Shown here one piece after another: positions 36,006 to 46,585 of a DNA stretch of 64,000 bases. Origin of the DNA: Aegilops tauschii subsp. strangulata (lineage: Eukaryota; Streptophyta; Magnoliopsida; Poales; Poaceae); contig NC_053041.3 in assembly GCF_002575655.3 (NCBI RefSeq), forward strand, positions 378,307,054 through 378,371,053, in the 5' to 3' direction. The notes under the pieces were generated by a model. It worked only from the letters and a program-made list of their open reading frames with translations, made no database searches and was not told where the DNA came from. Position 1 is the first letter of the stretch. Every line of letters starts with the position of its first letter. The position numbers and the translations under genes were made by a program.

Positions 36006-36895
36006 TGTCGGATGTGGGGTTCCGGCAAACCCTTAAGGTTCGAACACTGGGGTGCGCGCGAAGTCTTTCCCTCCTACTGATCTACGCTCTAGCTCGCTAA
36101 GATCTTGTGGACGAACTCAACGAACTCGCAACACAGAAAGACACGAGGTTTATACTGGTTCAGGCCACCGTTGTGGTGTAATACTCTACTCCAGTGTGGT
36201 GGCGGTGGATTGCCTCTTGGGCTGATGATGAACAGTACAAGGGAAGAACAGCCTCCTGAGGTTGAGGTGTTCTTGTGCTTGTGCAGTAGAGGATGATCTA
36301 AACTAGTTCGGGATCCGTCCCCTACTGTGGTGGCTAGTCCTATTTATAGAGGCCCTGGTCCTCTTCCCAAATATCGAGCGGGAAGGGAGCCAACAACGGC
36401 GGGCAAATTTGAAGGGGGACAGCTAGTACAAGCTATCCTGACAAAAGCGGTCTTCGCCTGCGAAAAGCCCTGGGGTGACGCCGCCTTGGGCTCCACGATG
36501 ACCTCCGCCTTGTCGTCCTCCTAGTCTTGGTCTCATTGCACCAATATGGCAAACTTTGCCTGATGCCTCAGTACTCTTCGCCTGCGCTGGCCTCCTTAGC
36601 ACAAAAGAGGAAATAGGGACCTGCGCGCACTGGCACCCGCCTGGTACCGTTCGTCATGGCTCACGTCACGAAAGCCTCGTGAGGTTTGCCTCGCCTTGAT
36701 ATCTCCGCTCCTCGCGAGCCTGCCTGGCTAGGCCACTCCAGAGGAGATCTTGCGTCGTCCGCCTCGCGAGGCTTGGCCCCTCGTGAGGGTTTTGGGTGCC
36801 TTGTTGGCGAAAATGGGCCGTACGGCCTGCTGCTTGGCCACGCCGTGGGCCGCAGGCAGGCAAGTCTGGGGACCCCCGTTCCCAAAACGCCGACA
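36006..36895 (-). repeat. TatC 3' LTR
   Basis: This 890-bp repeat is paired with 42341-43242. The length difference is largely a duplicated CACCCGCCTGG unit in the other copy (near 42970-42992). Confidence 0.95.
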
Positions 36896-37186
36896 GTAGC
36901 CCCCGGGCCCAAGGTGCGCTCGGGCTTGGCTTCCCGGCGAAGCCAAGGGTCAAGTTCGGAGCACCGCGGGCCCCAAAAGCTTGCGGCCTCGGTCGACGCA
37001 TGGCGGTTGATTGGACGTGGGCGTCTCCGCTTCCCCATGCTGCCTTTGAATCCGCCTGGCTATGCGGCCCTGCGGCCTACACAGTTATTCCTCCGCCTCC
37101 TGTGCCTTGCTTCCCCAATTCCCCTACTTCCTTGTGGCTCTGTTTCTCCTCTGCAATTTGACTCGCGCTCCGCCTGCTCCATCGCC
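36896..37186. other. TatC polypurine tract and antisense-gene leader
   Basis: On the minus strand GGGCCCGGGGGCTAC (36896-36910) abuts the LTR start. The rest is the probable 5' region of the antisense gene. An open plus frame continues from inside the LTR (36686), but the conserved protein begins at 37187. Confidence 0.6.
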
Positions 37187-40100
37187 ATGGCACCTAAACA
37201 AGCTGAGAAGGGGAAGAGTCCTCTGTCTCTTCCAGCTGCGCCTCCGTCCTTTGCGCCGGCGCTCGGCCGGTCTCGGGTGCTCAACGACGAGGCCATGGAC
37301 AAGGTGCGCCCGATGCTTGCTTCCAGCTTTAATGAGTTGGGGGAGACGGTGGCTTGGCCCGCGTCTTGCAGTCGCATGGCTCAGACAGCCACCGAGGTCC
37401 CAATCTTCATAGATGCCCTCTGGGCTGGCCTGATTCCACCCTTCTCCGCCTTCTTCAATGCTGTGCTTGAGCATTATCAGATCCACATGCTGCATCTCGA
37501 CCCTCAGTCCGTGACTCTTCTTGCTGTCTTCGCCTTCGTGTGCGAAGCCATGGTGGGCATCGCTCCTTCAGTGGCTCTCCTTCGTCACTTCTTCTCATTG
37601 CATCTGGACGACCCTCAGCAATGCTCGGGGTGCGTGAGCTTCCAGGCCGTGGCTGCGACGGCGGGCGAGGGGATCGATTTCGAGCTTCCTCCATCCACGA
37701 GCGAATTCCGGATACGATGGGTGTTCGTCGATGCCGGTGTGCTCATTCCTCTGCTTCAGGCTCCGTCGGGGCCCACTGTTCCTCACTCCGGTAGGAGCCA
37801 TCAGTGGCTCGCGAGCCCCGGCCTTGCCCACGTCTGGCTCAGGTGGAGGTTGCTGAAGGATCGCGGCGTAACTGCACCGATGGTGGTGAAGGAATTCGTC
37901 CAATGCCATTCTCGCCCAATGTGGACCTTGCTCAGCAGCCAGGACCACATGAGGTTTCAGGAGTCCGGGCTCCTCCTCGGGGCGCGGCGAACAGTGCTCA
38001 AGGTCCTTACGGGTGTCTTTCTGCCGGCCGAACTGCTTGGGAAGAACTGTTTGTTGTACCGCTGCAAGAATAAGGATGAATTTGTAAAGGACATGCCTCT
38101 CTTCGATGAATGGGGGCCGCGGCCGATCGGCCTGGAGGGGCCTCGTGAGAACCCCGTCGTCGTGGTTCCCTTCCTTGCCCCTGACGCTGAGCTCGCCCCA
38201 AGTGACGGTGCAGGTGGGCGAGCTCAGGCGGAGGCCGGCGACTCGAGTGCTGAGGAGCACGTGCCGAGTGGTGATCCTGGGGCATCATCCTCAGGAGCCT
38301 GCCACTCCCCTCCTGGGGCGTCGGTTGCTGAGGAGACGATGCATGCGGCTCCCGAGGCCAAGGCTCCAGGAGCCTTGGGAGGTCCTGGTGAAATGGTGCC
38401 CGGCTATTCACCGCAACCGGGCACCCCTGAAGATATTCTTCTGAGCTCCTCTTCGGCCCCACTGCGCACCGGTCGTCACGTCCAGCATTTCGGTCATCTT
38501 TGTGTGGACTTCGAGGAGCTCCGCAAGAGGAAGGATCTCCCAGCGGCAGCAACATCTTTGGACCGCTGAAGTGGAGGAAGTACATCGCCATTGACGTGTA
38601 AGTACCGTACCGCTGTGGCTCTCTGTGTGCTGCTTTCTTCTTCTAAAGCCAGTCTTTCAGGGCTCCTTCCACTGAGGCTACTGAGTCTCCTGAGAAACGG
38701 CCTCCTTCTTTCTTAACTCTTCCGCCAGCCTCGAATGCTCCGAGTCCGCTGGTTGCCCCTGGAGCAGGGTTGGTTGAAGGGGCACTCTTGCCTTCCTGGC
38801 GCGCTGAACTTGCGGCCTCGTCACTCCTCCCCCTTGGTCCGGCGTGGAGCTTGGCAGGCGTGCCCAAGACTCCTCCGCTGATCTTTGACGGCAACTTGTT
38901 GGCTTCGATCCTCGGCTCCTCTTCGAGCAGCGAGCCCCAGCAGGCTTGGGCTTCTCACGAGGACGGGCTGGTGTCGGGTGCGGCGCCAGCCCCCAGCCCC
39001 CTGCCGAGGGTGCCGCGCCGCTTGGCGCCCCGCCCGCAGCCCCCGAGGTGGAGGACGAAGACGGTCGGGCGTTCGAGCTTGAGCGCGGGCGGAGCGTGGT
39101 TCGCCATGAGCTCTTCCAGGAAGCGATGAGCCGGCTTGGTGAAGAGCCCGCGAGTGTCGATTCGCGTCTTGAGGCTGAAGGTCTCCTGCTGGCGGAGGAG
39201 CGGCGCAAGCTGAAGGTGGCCATCAACCTCGGCCGCTATCAGCGTGACCTTGAGAACACGAAGGCCGAGGATCTCTCAAGGTTTCCTACGAAGCCCGCTC
39301 ACGAGCCTTGGAAGAGGCTCGCGAGGCTGATCGCCGCCGCGAGGCTGCGGAGAAGCGCGCGTGGGAGCTCCAGGCCTGGAGCGCGTCTCTTGAGCAGCAG
39401 GTGGAGGCACGCAGGGACGCTCTTGCGTCGCTGAGGGGGACGCCCGTGGAGGAAGAGGAGGTTCGGAAGCGTGAGGAGGCACTGGCCTTGGAGGCCATGG
39501 AGCGCAGCCGCGAGCTCGAGCAACTAGAGACGAGGGAGCGTCAAGTTTCCCAAGAAGAAGACGCCGTCGGGGCTCGCGAGGCTAGAGTTGAGGAGGACGT
39601 GAACCGCCGGGTGGCCGAGGTTCGCGCGGACCTGGAGGGCAGGTACGACCTGAAGCTGAAGCTCGTGGGCGTGGAGGGTGAGGGCAAGGCCGCTGCCCTC
39701 AGGCCCAGGTTGGACGAGGCTGAGAGGCGCACGGAAGCCACGGCCGCCGCCCTGGTCACGGCACAGTCGGACTTGGCCTCCGCCCGCGCCGAGCTGCATT
39801 CCCTCCGGAGGCGGGTTGATGACGCAGAAGCCATCGCGAGGCAAAGCATGGAGGAGGTGCTCCAACATCGGACGCTGGAGCGCGAGCATGCCCCTATGCT
39901 TCAGGATCTCCGGAACAGGGCCATTATCGCCCTGGGCCATATCTGCGACGTGGAGGCGCCGAACCCTCACTCAAATGATTATGCCAGCCACCTGACCTTC
40001 TTCACCGAGGTGGTGACGCGCCTGGAGGCTCGATCTGCCAGAGCTCGCCAGCTCGTGGAGGAAAGGGGGCATGGCTTGCTTGAGCGCGCTTTCTCCCATG

Positions 40101-40372
40101 TCTTTAGCCACCTCCTGAATGCCGACCCCAACTTTGACTTTGACGCCGCCATCGCCCCCGTACCCACGGTTGTCCGGGGTGACCTAGCGCGCTGGGTTGA
40201 GGACAATGTGGACGCGTTGGTCAGGGCCTTCGCTTCGGAGGATGACGCGGTGGTGGTCGTCACAGACGAAGGCGACGTGGTCGACGATGGCGACGGGGAC
40301 GTCACCGATGGCGGCGATGATGCCGATGAAGACGACGACGCGAGTGACGCAGCAAGCGACATTTCTGGCTGA
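37187..40372 (+). pseudogene. TatC antisense accessory gene (aORF)
   Basis: The start is the ATG at 37187 (MAPKQAEKGKSPLSLPAAPP). The first exon is open for about 460 codons to 38567. It carries the gypsy-type N-terminal domain (IDALWAGLIPPFSAFFNAVL, LLAVFAFVCEAMVGIAPSVA) and, after a frameshift near 38540, GPLKWRKYIAIDV ending at the donor GTAAGT (38598). The acceptor is at CTTTCAG (about 38660). Then come a Pro/Ser-rich part with frameshifts near 39060 and 39300, a long coiled coil (about 39308-39880: REAAEKRAWELQAW, EEEEVRKREEALALEAMERS) and a helical domain (RNRAIIALGHICDVEAPNP). The acidic end is almost only Asp, Gly, Val and Ala. Its long open stretches are striking beside the absence of pol. 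Confidence 0.8.
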
Positions 40373-41325
40373 TCGCTTGTTCTCCTGTCATTTCTTCCTG
40401 CGCACAAACTCGGGCATGGCCCTTGGAAACTTGTAAGAGCATTTTGAGAGGGGGAGCCCCTCATGTAAGCAAATTGCAGTTTTTACTTTTCCATGCGATG
40501 TGAGGTTGTGTCCTCGTGAACTTGTGAATCCTGATGTGAGTTTTTTGTCTTGGTTTACCTTAATCAGCGCTAGCTCTGAGCTGGGCTGCGATGTGTCGAG
40601 TTCCTGAGAACCTTGCGGAGCTCGTCGCCCCGTCGAAAGGGGCCCCACGAGAGGTGAGCACCAGTTGCAGTGTTAGCGCGCGCTTGGCGCGCGCGTGCTT
40701 CGCGCAGTCCCGCTCACGAGGAGCTCGTGAGGGAAAGGCACGGACATGAGTCCCGGATAAAACGAAATCCAGAAGGCAAGAAATTGCGCAAACGAGAAAA
40801 GGCTCCCCCCGCGTGCATCGATAAAAACTCAGCTTCAACTCAAATCCAGATCCAGAAAGCAAAGCTACAGGAAGAGAGATCCAAAGCAAAAGGCCGCGTC
40901 CGGCACCTAGTCTAGTCTTCTGGTCTTCAAGTCTTCTCACCAGCGCGGAGCTAAGTGCTGCCACTAGGCATGGGAGGGAGCCCCAGGGCCTGAGGCCGGC
41001 TCCCCTGAGACTCCGGGGCGTGTACAACCCCAACTCATTATTATGTGAGAGTGTCACGGGCGGCGAGCTTCACAGGCACTGGGCCTTCTTCACATGTACC
41101 GGCCTTGCTTCATATCGCCAGACGAGGGCCCCGCCTTGCACCACCCTCGACCTCCTCTGAGTCGACCGGTCACCAGGACGACACAGAGGAGGGAAAGAGG
41201 ACGCCAGCGGTTCCCTCGGCGACCACATGTCCTCTGCCGGGGGAAGGGTTGTCGAGGCCTCCCGGGCAGAGGGCCTACCTCCAGGTGTCGTCAGGCGTCA
41301 TGCGCCGCGGGGAGGGGCCTTGCTC
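40373..41325. other. TatC spacer
   Basis: About 950 bp lie between the antisense-gene stop and the gag remnant, where protease, RT, RNase H and integrase would lie in a complete element. I find no pol motif on either strand. Confidence 0.7.
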
Positions 41326-42284
41326 CTAGCTCCCTCTCGGTGGCCCCCAGCGTGTCTCCCTTGTTGGAACGGGTGCCTCCGTGCCTGGGTCGTCGATCGA
41401 CGCTGCAACCTGGTTCATCTGTAGTCCATGGTTAGCATAAGCCTGTTCCTGAGAGACTAGCGGTACCCTGTAATTGCCGCTACTGGAGCGATCGTTGTGG
41501 TTCTCCGTTGGTTCTTGGAAGGCTTCGGCTCCTAGAGCCCCCTCTCCCCAATCTACTCCAACGAATGAGCCGATGTCGTCCTCTGGTGCATACCCTTGGT
41601 CCACCATGCGGGGCACGTAGGCCTCCGGGGCCGTCACCCCGAACACCCCTCCGTGGTGCCCCACGCTCCATGTTGCTCCGCCCATGATGGCGTCCTGGGG
41701 ATGACAATACGGCGTCCGGCCGGGACCATGGGGGGTGGCGCTTGCGCTCGTGCTTGTCGAGGGCGGCATGGGGGAATTGGAGCCCCCTACGCCACCGGGC
41801 GTGCTAATGTTGATGAAGCCCCCGGGCGTAGTTGATGGCGCGCGGATGTGGTGAGGTTCGCCGCGCGGCCCTACAGTGGCCTGGGGGGGAGTCGATAGCA
41901 GAAGGGTGGTGCTCCGGAAGCTGCTGCGTCCAGCAGCTCAGCAACACGCTCAAGCAGCGTGTCCCGGCCGCTCTCCATCAGCCTGCATCGTAGCATCTCC
42001 CTTGCCACCGTGAGCGCCGCCCGCATGTTTGCTTGCTCCCGCCGTGAGTGCGGCGGTGTTGATGTGGCGTGACTCGCCGCTCTTGCCGCGGCTCGTACTT
42101 GCCACGGGATGAGGGTGGATGACGCCTGGCCGCGCTGTCCGCGCCCGGCGGAGCTTGGTGGCGTCCGTGCCGCTTGGAGTGCGGGGTCGAGACCTTCATG
42201 GGCAGGCGGCGCTGTCCGGGCCGTCCAGGCTGCCAGCGGTCGGAGCCGGCCCTTGGGTCGCCAGACATCGTAGCCGGTGAGCAT
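41326..42284 (-). pseudogene. TatC gag N-terminal remnant
   Basis: Two minus-strand frames (42284-41871 and 41769-41326) follow the primer site. The first contains REQANMRAALTVAREMLRC and LLERVAELLDAAASGAP. It aligns in pattern with the TatE gag N-terminus (WLANAQAALLMARELLCYCP, LGCIAELVSAAGEAP). The second piece is low in recognisable motifs. The capsid and zinc motif are absent. Confidence 0.65.
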
Positions 42285-42320
42285 CGGCGAGCTGACTGGC
42301 GGAGAAGAAGCTCCGGTGCA

Positions 42321-42339
42321 CCCCTACCTGGCGCGCCAA
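42321..42339 (-). promoter_or_regulatory. TatC primer-binding site
   Basis: On the minus strand the LTR end CCGACA is followed by TTTGGCGCGCCAGGTAGGGG. TGGCGCGCCAGGTAGGGG would pair with a tRNA ending in CCA; I could not name the tRNA. Confidence 0.75.
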
Positions 42340-42340
42340 A

Positions 42341-43242
42341 TGTCGGATGTGGGGTTCCGGCAAACCAGTAAGGTTCGAACACTAGGGTGCGCGCGAAGTC
42401 TTTCCCTCCTACCGATCTACGCTCTAGCTCGCTAAGATCTTGCGGACAAACTTGACGAACTCGCAACACAGAAAGACACGAGGTTTATACTGGTTCAGGC
42501 CACCATTGTGGTGTAATACCCTACTCCAGTGTGGTGGCGGTGGATTGCCTCTTGGGCTGATGATGAACATTACAAGGGAAGAACAGCCTCTTGAGGTTGA
42601 GGTGTTCTTGTGCTTGTGCAGTAGAGGATGATCTGAACTAGTTCGGGATCCGTCCCCTACTGTGGTGGCTAGTCCTATTTATAGAGGCCCTGGTCCTCTT
42701 CCCAAATATCGAGCGGGAAGGGAGCCAACAACGGCGGGCAAATTTGAAGGGGGATAGCTAGTACAAGCTATCCTGAAAAAAGCGGTCTTCGCCTGCGAAA
42801 AGCCCTGGGGTGACGCCGCCTTGGGCTCCACGATGACCTCCGCCTTGCCGTCCTCCTGGTCTTGATCTCGTTGCACCAATATAGCAACCTTTGCCTGATG
42901 CCTCGGTACTCTTCGCCTGCGCTGGCCTCCTTAGCACAAAAGAGGAAAGAGGGACGCTGCACGCACTGGCGCCCGCCTGGCACCCGCCTGGTACCGTTCG
43001 TCATGGCTCACGTCACGAAAGCCTCGTGAGGTTTTCCTCGCCTTGATATCTCCGCTCCTCGTGAGCCTGCCTGGCTAGGCCACTCCAGAGGAGATCTTGC
43101 GTCGTCCGCCTCGCGAGGCTTGGCCCCTCATGAGGGTCTTGTGTGCCTTGTTGGCGAAGATGGGCCGTACGGCCTGCTGCTTGGCCATGCCGTGGGCCGC
43201 AGGCAGGCAAGTCTGGGGACCCCCGTTCCCAGAACGCCGACA
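42341..43242 (-). repeat. TatC 5' LTR
   Basis: This 902-bp repeat is the partner of 36006-36895. On the minus strand it would drive the element's transcript; CTATAAATAGG on that strand (near 42676) is a candidate TATA box. Confidence 0.95.
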
Positions 43243-43837
43243 CGCACTCCCGATGCTCTGCTCGCCAACCATCAGCAATGTCCTCGTCACCAAGACACTC
43301 ATCGACGGTGGCTCGGGGCTCAATGTCCTCTCTGCCGAGAAGTTCAAGAGGTTCCAGCTGCCCGACGACAAGCTCCACCCCACCAAGCTCTTCTCAGGGG
43401 TGACCGACGGCTCCATCATTCCCCTGGGGCAGATTCGTCTCCCTGTCACCTTTGGAAAGGGCGACAACTATCGTACCAAGCTTATCGACTTCGACGTCGC
43501 CCACATTCACCTCCCGTACAAGGACATCCTCCGGTACCCGGGCCTCACCAAGTTCATGGAAGTGACTCACCACAGCTACAATGTCCTCAAGATGCCAGGA
43601 AGCGGCGGCATCATCACGGTCGCCTGCGATGAGAAGGACGCGGTGTGCTCCCTCGAGCGCGCCTACCAGGCCGTAGCGGTCGAGAACTCAGATGACAAGG
43701 GCGCCATTCATCCTCCTGAGATAGTCCCCAAGAAGAAGAAGCAGCTTCTCCTTAGAGGTCCTCAGGAGGCTGGGGCGTCCAATGAGCGTGCCTCAGGCCC
43801 CGCGCCCACTGATGGGGCGCCCTTCCCTCTTGCATAG
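43243..43837 (+). pseudogene. TatE aspartic protease and linker to RT
   Basis: The frame resumes after TatC with PMLCSPTISNVLVTKTLIDG, then GGSGLNVLSAEKFKRF. The active-site motif IDGGSGLN is intact. GKGDNYRTKLIDFDVAHIHL and LRYPGLTKFMEVTHHSYNVL follow as in Tat proteases, ending in a Lys-rich linker (PKKKKQLLLRG). A stop is at 43835-43837. The protease matures the gag-pol polyprotein. Confidence 0.92.
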
Positions 43838-44371
43838 GAAGGCGCGCTCGGCGGCCCTCTCAGGTTCGGCTCTGGGGCTCTCCTCTGGAGGGCCTCTGAC
43901 CTGGCCAGCGTCACGAGGGAGGCGACCGGGCACCATGTGGAGGCGTGCTTCAATGTGTGCTTCCATGCGCAGGGCGCGAGGCGCCATGTGCTCAGGAGTT
44001 CATCAGCAAGGCGATTAAAGAGCTTCAGGACGCGCGAGCCATGCGCAGTGACCGCCGCCCCACATCGCTCAGCCCAACTGCTGCCCCCGATATGGGTGGC
44101 GAGCTGCGCGTCTGCGTCAACATTCCAGGACTCAATAGGGCTGCTTCCCAGGAGCTCTTCTGGCCGTCCCGTGTTGGACGGAGTGGGCTGCCCCCGTGGC
44201 TACATCTGCATGCCGTTCGGCCTGCTGAACATGGCTGCCACGCACCACTGCTACATGCAGGGCGTCCTGGTGGCTCATGAGGCCAGTCACCAAGCAATCA
44301 TGTCGGAGGAGGCGCTTGACCCTCGCGAGCCCCCCGGACCTCCGGAGCCCCCAGGCTCAAGAGCCGGATGA
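43838..44371 (+). pseudogene. TatE reverse transcriptase remnant
   Basis: Only scraps of RT remain, in two frames. ELRVCVNIPGLNRAASQE (near 44100) corresponds to the LCVDFKDLNKACPKD region, and GYICMPFGLLNMAATHHCYM (near 44200) to the MPFGLKNAGATYQR region. The sequence between them is shortened, and YVDD, RNase H and integrase are missing. Confidence 0.75.
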
Positions 44372-44673
44372 CTCGTGAAGAACAGCCTCATCGGCGCACA
44401 TCTTCAGCTGCCCCAACACTTCTTCAACGACGGTGCCAGCTGACTTTTTGTTTTGTTCAATTGAGGGCGCCCCTCGGGCTGCATTATGCTCAATCTGTCA
44501 GGGCCAGCCCCGTAGCCACACCATTTTGATTAGTGTACCCCAGGCCAGTATGCATGCTTGTGTTATCATGGTTATCGATGTTATCTCTGCTGTTTCGTTA
44601 TCTATAGAGTTGCCCCTCGTGGCCTCTATGCATTGCTAAACCTGCCTCTTGTTCATCCCGCAACGGGGGCTAC
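44372..44673 (+). other. TatE 3' non-coding part
   Basis: About 300 bp without a domain-bearing ORF. It ends in the polypurine-like CCGCAACGGGGGCTAC (44658-44673), resembling the TatA and TatC tracts. Confidence 0.5.
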
Positions 44674-45073
44674 TGGCACGGCGCCTGTGCTTGGGTCCGT
44701 CCCTACAGCGCTGATAAACCTAAGAGACTGAGCTCTGGCTCGCGACCGGCCCCGCGCACGTCACCTCACCGAGTCCTTAGTGCCTTCATCTTCTTGCGGA
44801 AAGATCATCGGCAGGATAGCACGCGCGGCTGCGCCCTGTGTTTCCTTTTTTGACTAACTCGCAGGAACCACCGGAGCGTGGACAACCAGCGGCTTTGCCC
44901 GTCCCTCAAAGATGCGACACTTCCTAGACACCCCCTCAGAGCCAGCCACTCCTTTTTCACGCAAATCGCTTGCACGTTAAAGGGGTGGTGCTGAGCATCG
45001 CGCCTCAGGGGCTCCTACTGAATCTCGAGCCCTCACCCTGTGGCCTTGACCACGGCATCGTGACCTGGCATAC
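44674..45073 (+). repeat. Probable TatE 3' LTR, truncated by AthB
   Basis: Directly after the polypurine-like tract the sequence starts TGGCACGGCG and runs 400 bp without ORFs to the AthB insertion. No partner is in the window, so the call depends on the tract alone. Confidence 0.4.
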
Positions 45074-46571
45074 TGATAACCCACAAGTATAGGGGATCAG
45101 TTGTATCCTCTTTCTATAAGTAAGAGTGTCGAACCGAACGAGGAGCTAAAGGTAGAACAAATATTCCCTCAAGTTCTATCGACCACCGATACAACTCTAC
45201 GAACGCTTTACGTTCTCTTTACCTAGAACAAGTATGAAGCTAGAAGTACTTTGTAGGTGTTGTAGGATAGGTTTGCAAGATAATAAAGAGCATGTAAATA
45301 AAATCTAGGGGTTGTTTAGATAAAGGCACAACTAAGTTAGTTTTAGTAGAGAGCTTTTTGTGACAAGAAAGTTATTTGTCCCTAGGCAATCGATAACTAG
45401 ACCGGTAATCATTATTGCAATTTTATATGAGGGAGAGGCATATGCACTTATGATTGGAACTCTAGCAAGCATACGCAACTACTAAAGATCATTAAGGAAA
45501 AACCCAACCATAGCGTTTAAGTATCAAGTCCTCTTTATTCCCATACGCCACGACCCACTTATTCGTGCTTGTGTTTCTATCACTCACACAACACAGACAA
45601 TAAGCAAACCATGAACATATTGCAAACCCTACAGCAGGGATCCCTCACGCTCGCGCGACACGGAGAGCACCATAAGACAACACCAATAATAAAACATGCA
45701 ACTCAAACCAATCACGATCATCTATCAACCCATACGACAAAACGGATCTACTCAAACATCATAGGATAGCCATACATCATTGGGAAATAATATATAGCGT
45801 TGAGCACCATGTTCAAGTAGAGATTACAGCGGGGAGAAGGGGTGTTACACCGCTGCATAGAGGGGGAGAGAGTTGGTGATGACGGTGGTGAAGTTGTTGG
45901 TGTAGATCGCGGTCATGATGATGGCCCCGGCGGTGTTCTGGCGCCATCGGGAGAGAGGGGGAGAGAGCACCCCTTCTCCTTCTTCTTCCTTGAACTTCCC
46001 CCTAGATGGGAGAAGGGTTTCCCCTCTGGTCCTTGGCTTCCATGGCAGCGGAGGGGCGGGAGCCCCTCCGAGATTGGATCTCTCTCTCTATTTCCTTCTG
46101 TTTCTGCGCTCCCAGATTCTGGCCTTTCACCGTTTCTTAAATTCCCGGAGATCCGTAACTCCGATTCGGCTGAAATTTTAACATGATTTTTATCCGGATA
46201 TTAGCCTTCTTGTGCCAGAAGTAGGGCACCAACCGCCTTACGGAGTGGCCACAAGGGCCAGGGGCGCGCCCTACCCCCTGGGCGCGCCCTCCGTCCTTGT
46301 GGGCCCCTCGGGCATCGTCTCGCGTTGATTCTTTTTCCCAAAAATCACATATATTCCAGAAATAATCTCTGTAAGTTTTTATCCCATTTGGAGTCCGTGT
46401 GATATGGATTTTTTGCGAAACAAGAAACATGCAACAAACAGGAACTGGCACTGGGCACTGGATCAATATGTTAGTCCCAAAAAATAGTATAAAAGTTGCC
46501 AAAAGTATATGAAAGTTGTAGAATATTGGCATGGAACAATCAAAAATTATAGATATGACGGAGACGTATCA
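45074..46571 (-). repeat. AthB 3' LTR
   Basis: This 1498-bp LTR reads on the plus strand TGATAACCCACAAGTATAGG to GAGACGTATCA, so in element orientation it starts TGATACGTCTC like AthA. It lies next to its polypurine tract. Confidence 0.9.
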
Positions 46572-46585
46572 GCATCCCCAAGCTT
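46572..46585 (-). promoter_or_regulatory. AthB polypurine tract
   Basis: GCATCCCCAAGCTT on the plus strand, which is AAGCTTGGGGATGC on the element strand. It directly abuts the LTR and is identical to the AthA tract. Confidence 0.85.

Larger units (their letters stand above)
36006..43242 (-). mobile_element. TatC: non-autonomous Tat-type element lacking pol, inserted in TatE
   Basis: LTRs at 36006-36895 (890 bp) and 42341-43242 (902 bp) both start TGTCGGATGTGGGG and end CGCCGACA. CGCAC at 36001-36005 and 43243-43247 is a perfect target duplication. Reading on the minus strand: LTR, primer site, a short gag N-terminus, a spacer, the antisense accessory gene (plus strand), polypurine tract, LTR. 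No protease, RT, RNase H or integrase motif was found in the 5.4-kb interior. Confidence 0.93.
34176..45073 (+). mobile_element. TatE: Tat-type gag-protease element, carries the copia element and TatC
   Basis: Plus-strand gag (34176-36005) and protease (43243-43837) join in frame when TatC and one CGCAC copy are removed (codons for ITGA-L-PML). A short, deleted RT remnant and a probable 3' LTR follow. The 5' LTR lies beyond the copia element and outside the window. The right side is cut by AthB at 45074. The lack of RNase H and integrase marks it as a deletion derivative. Confidence 0.8.

Noticed and set aside
36686..37186. In-frame upstream extension of the TatC antisense gene
   Set aside because: The extension runs out of the LTR; conservation with other antisense genes begins at or after 37187.
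41045..41435. Plus-strand ORFs over the TatC spacer
   Set aside because: GC-rich open frames without motifs.
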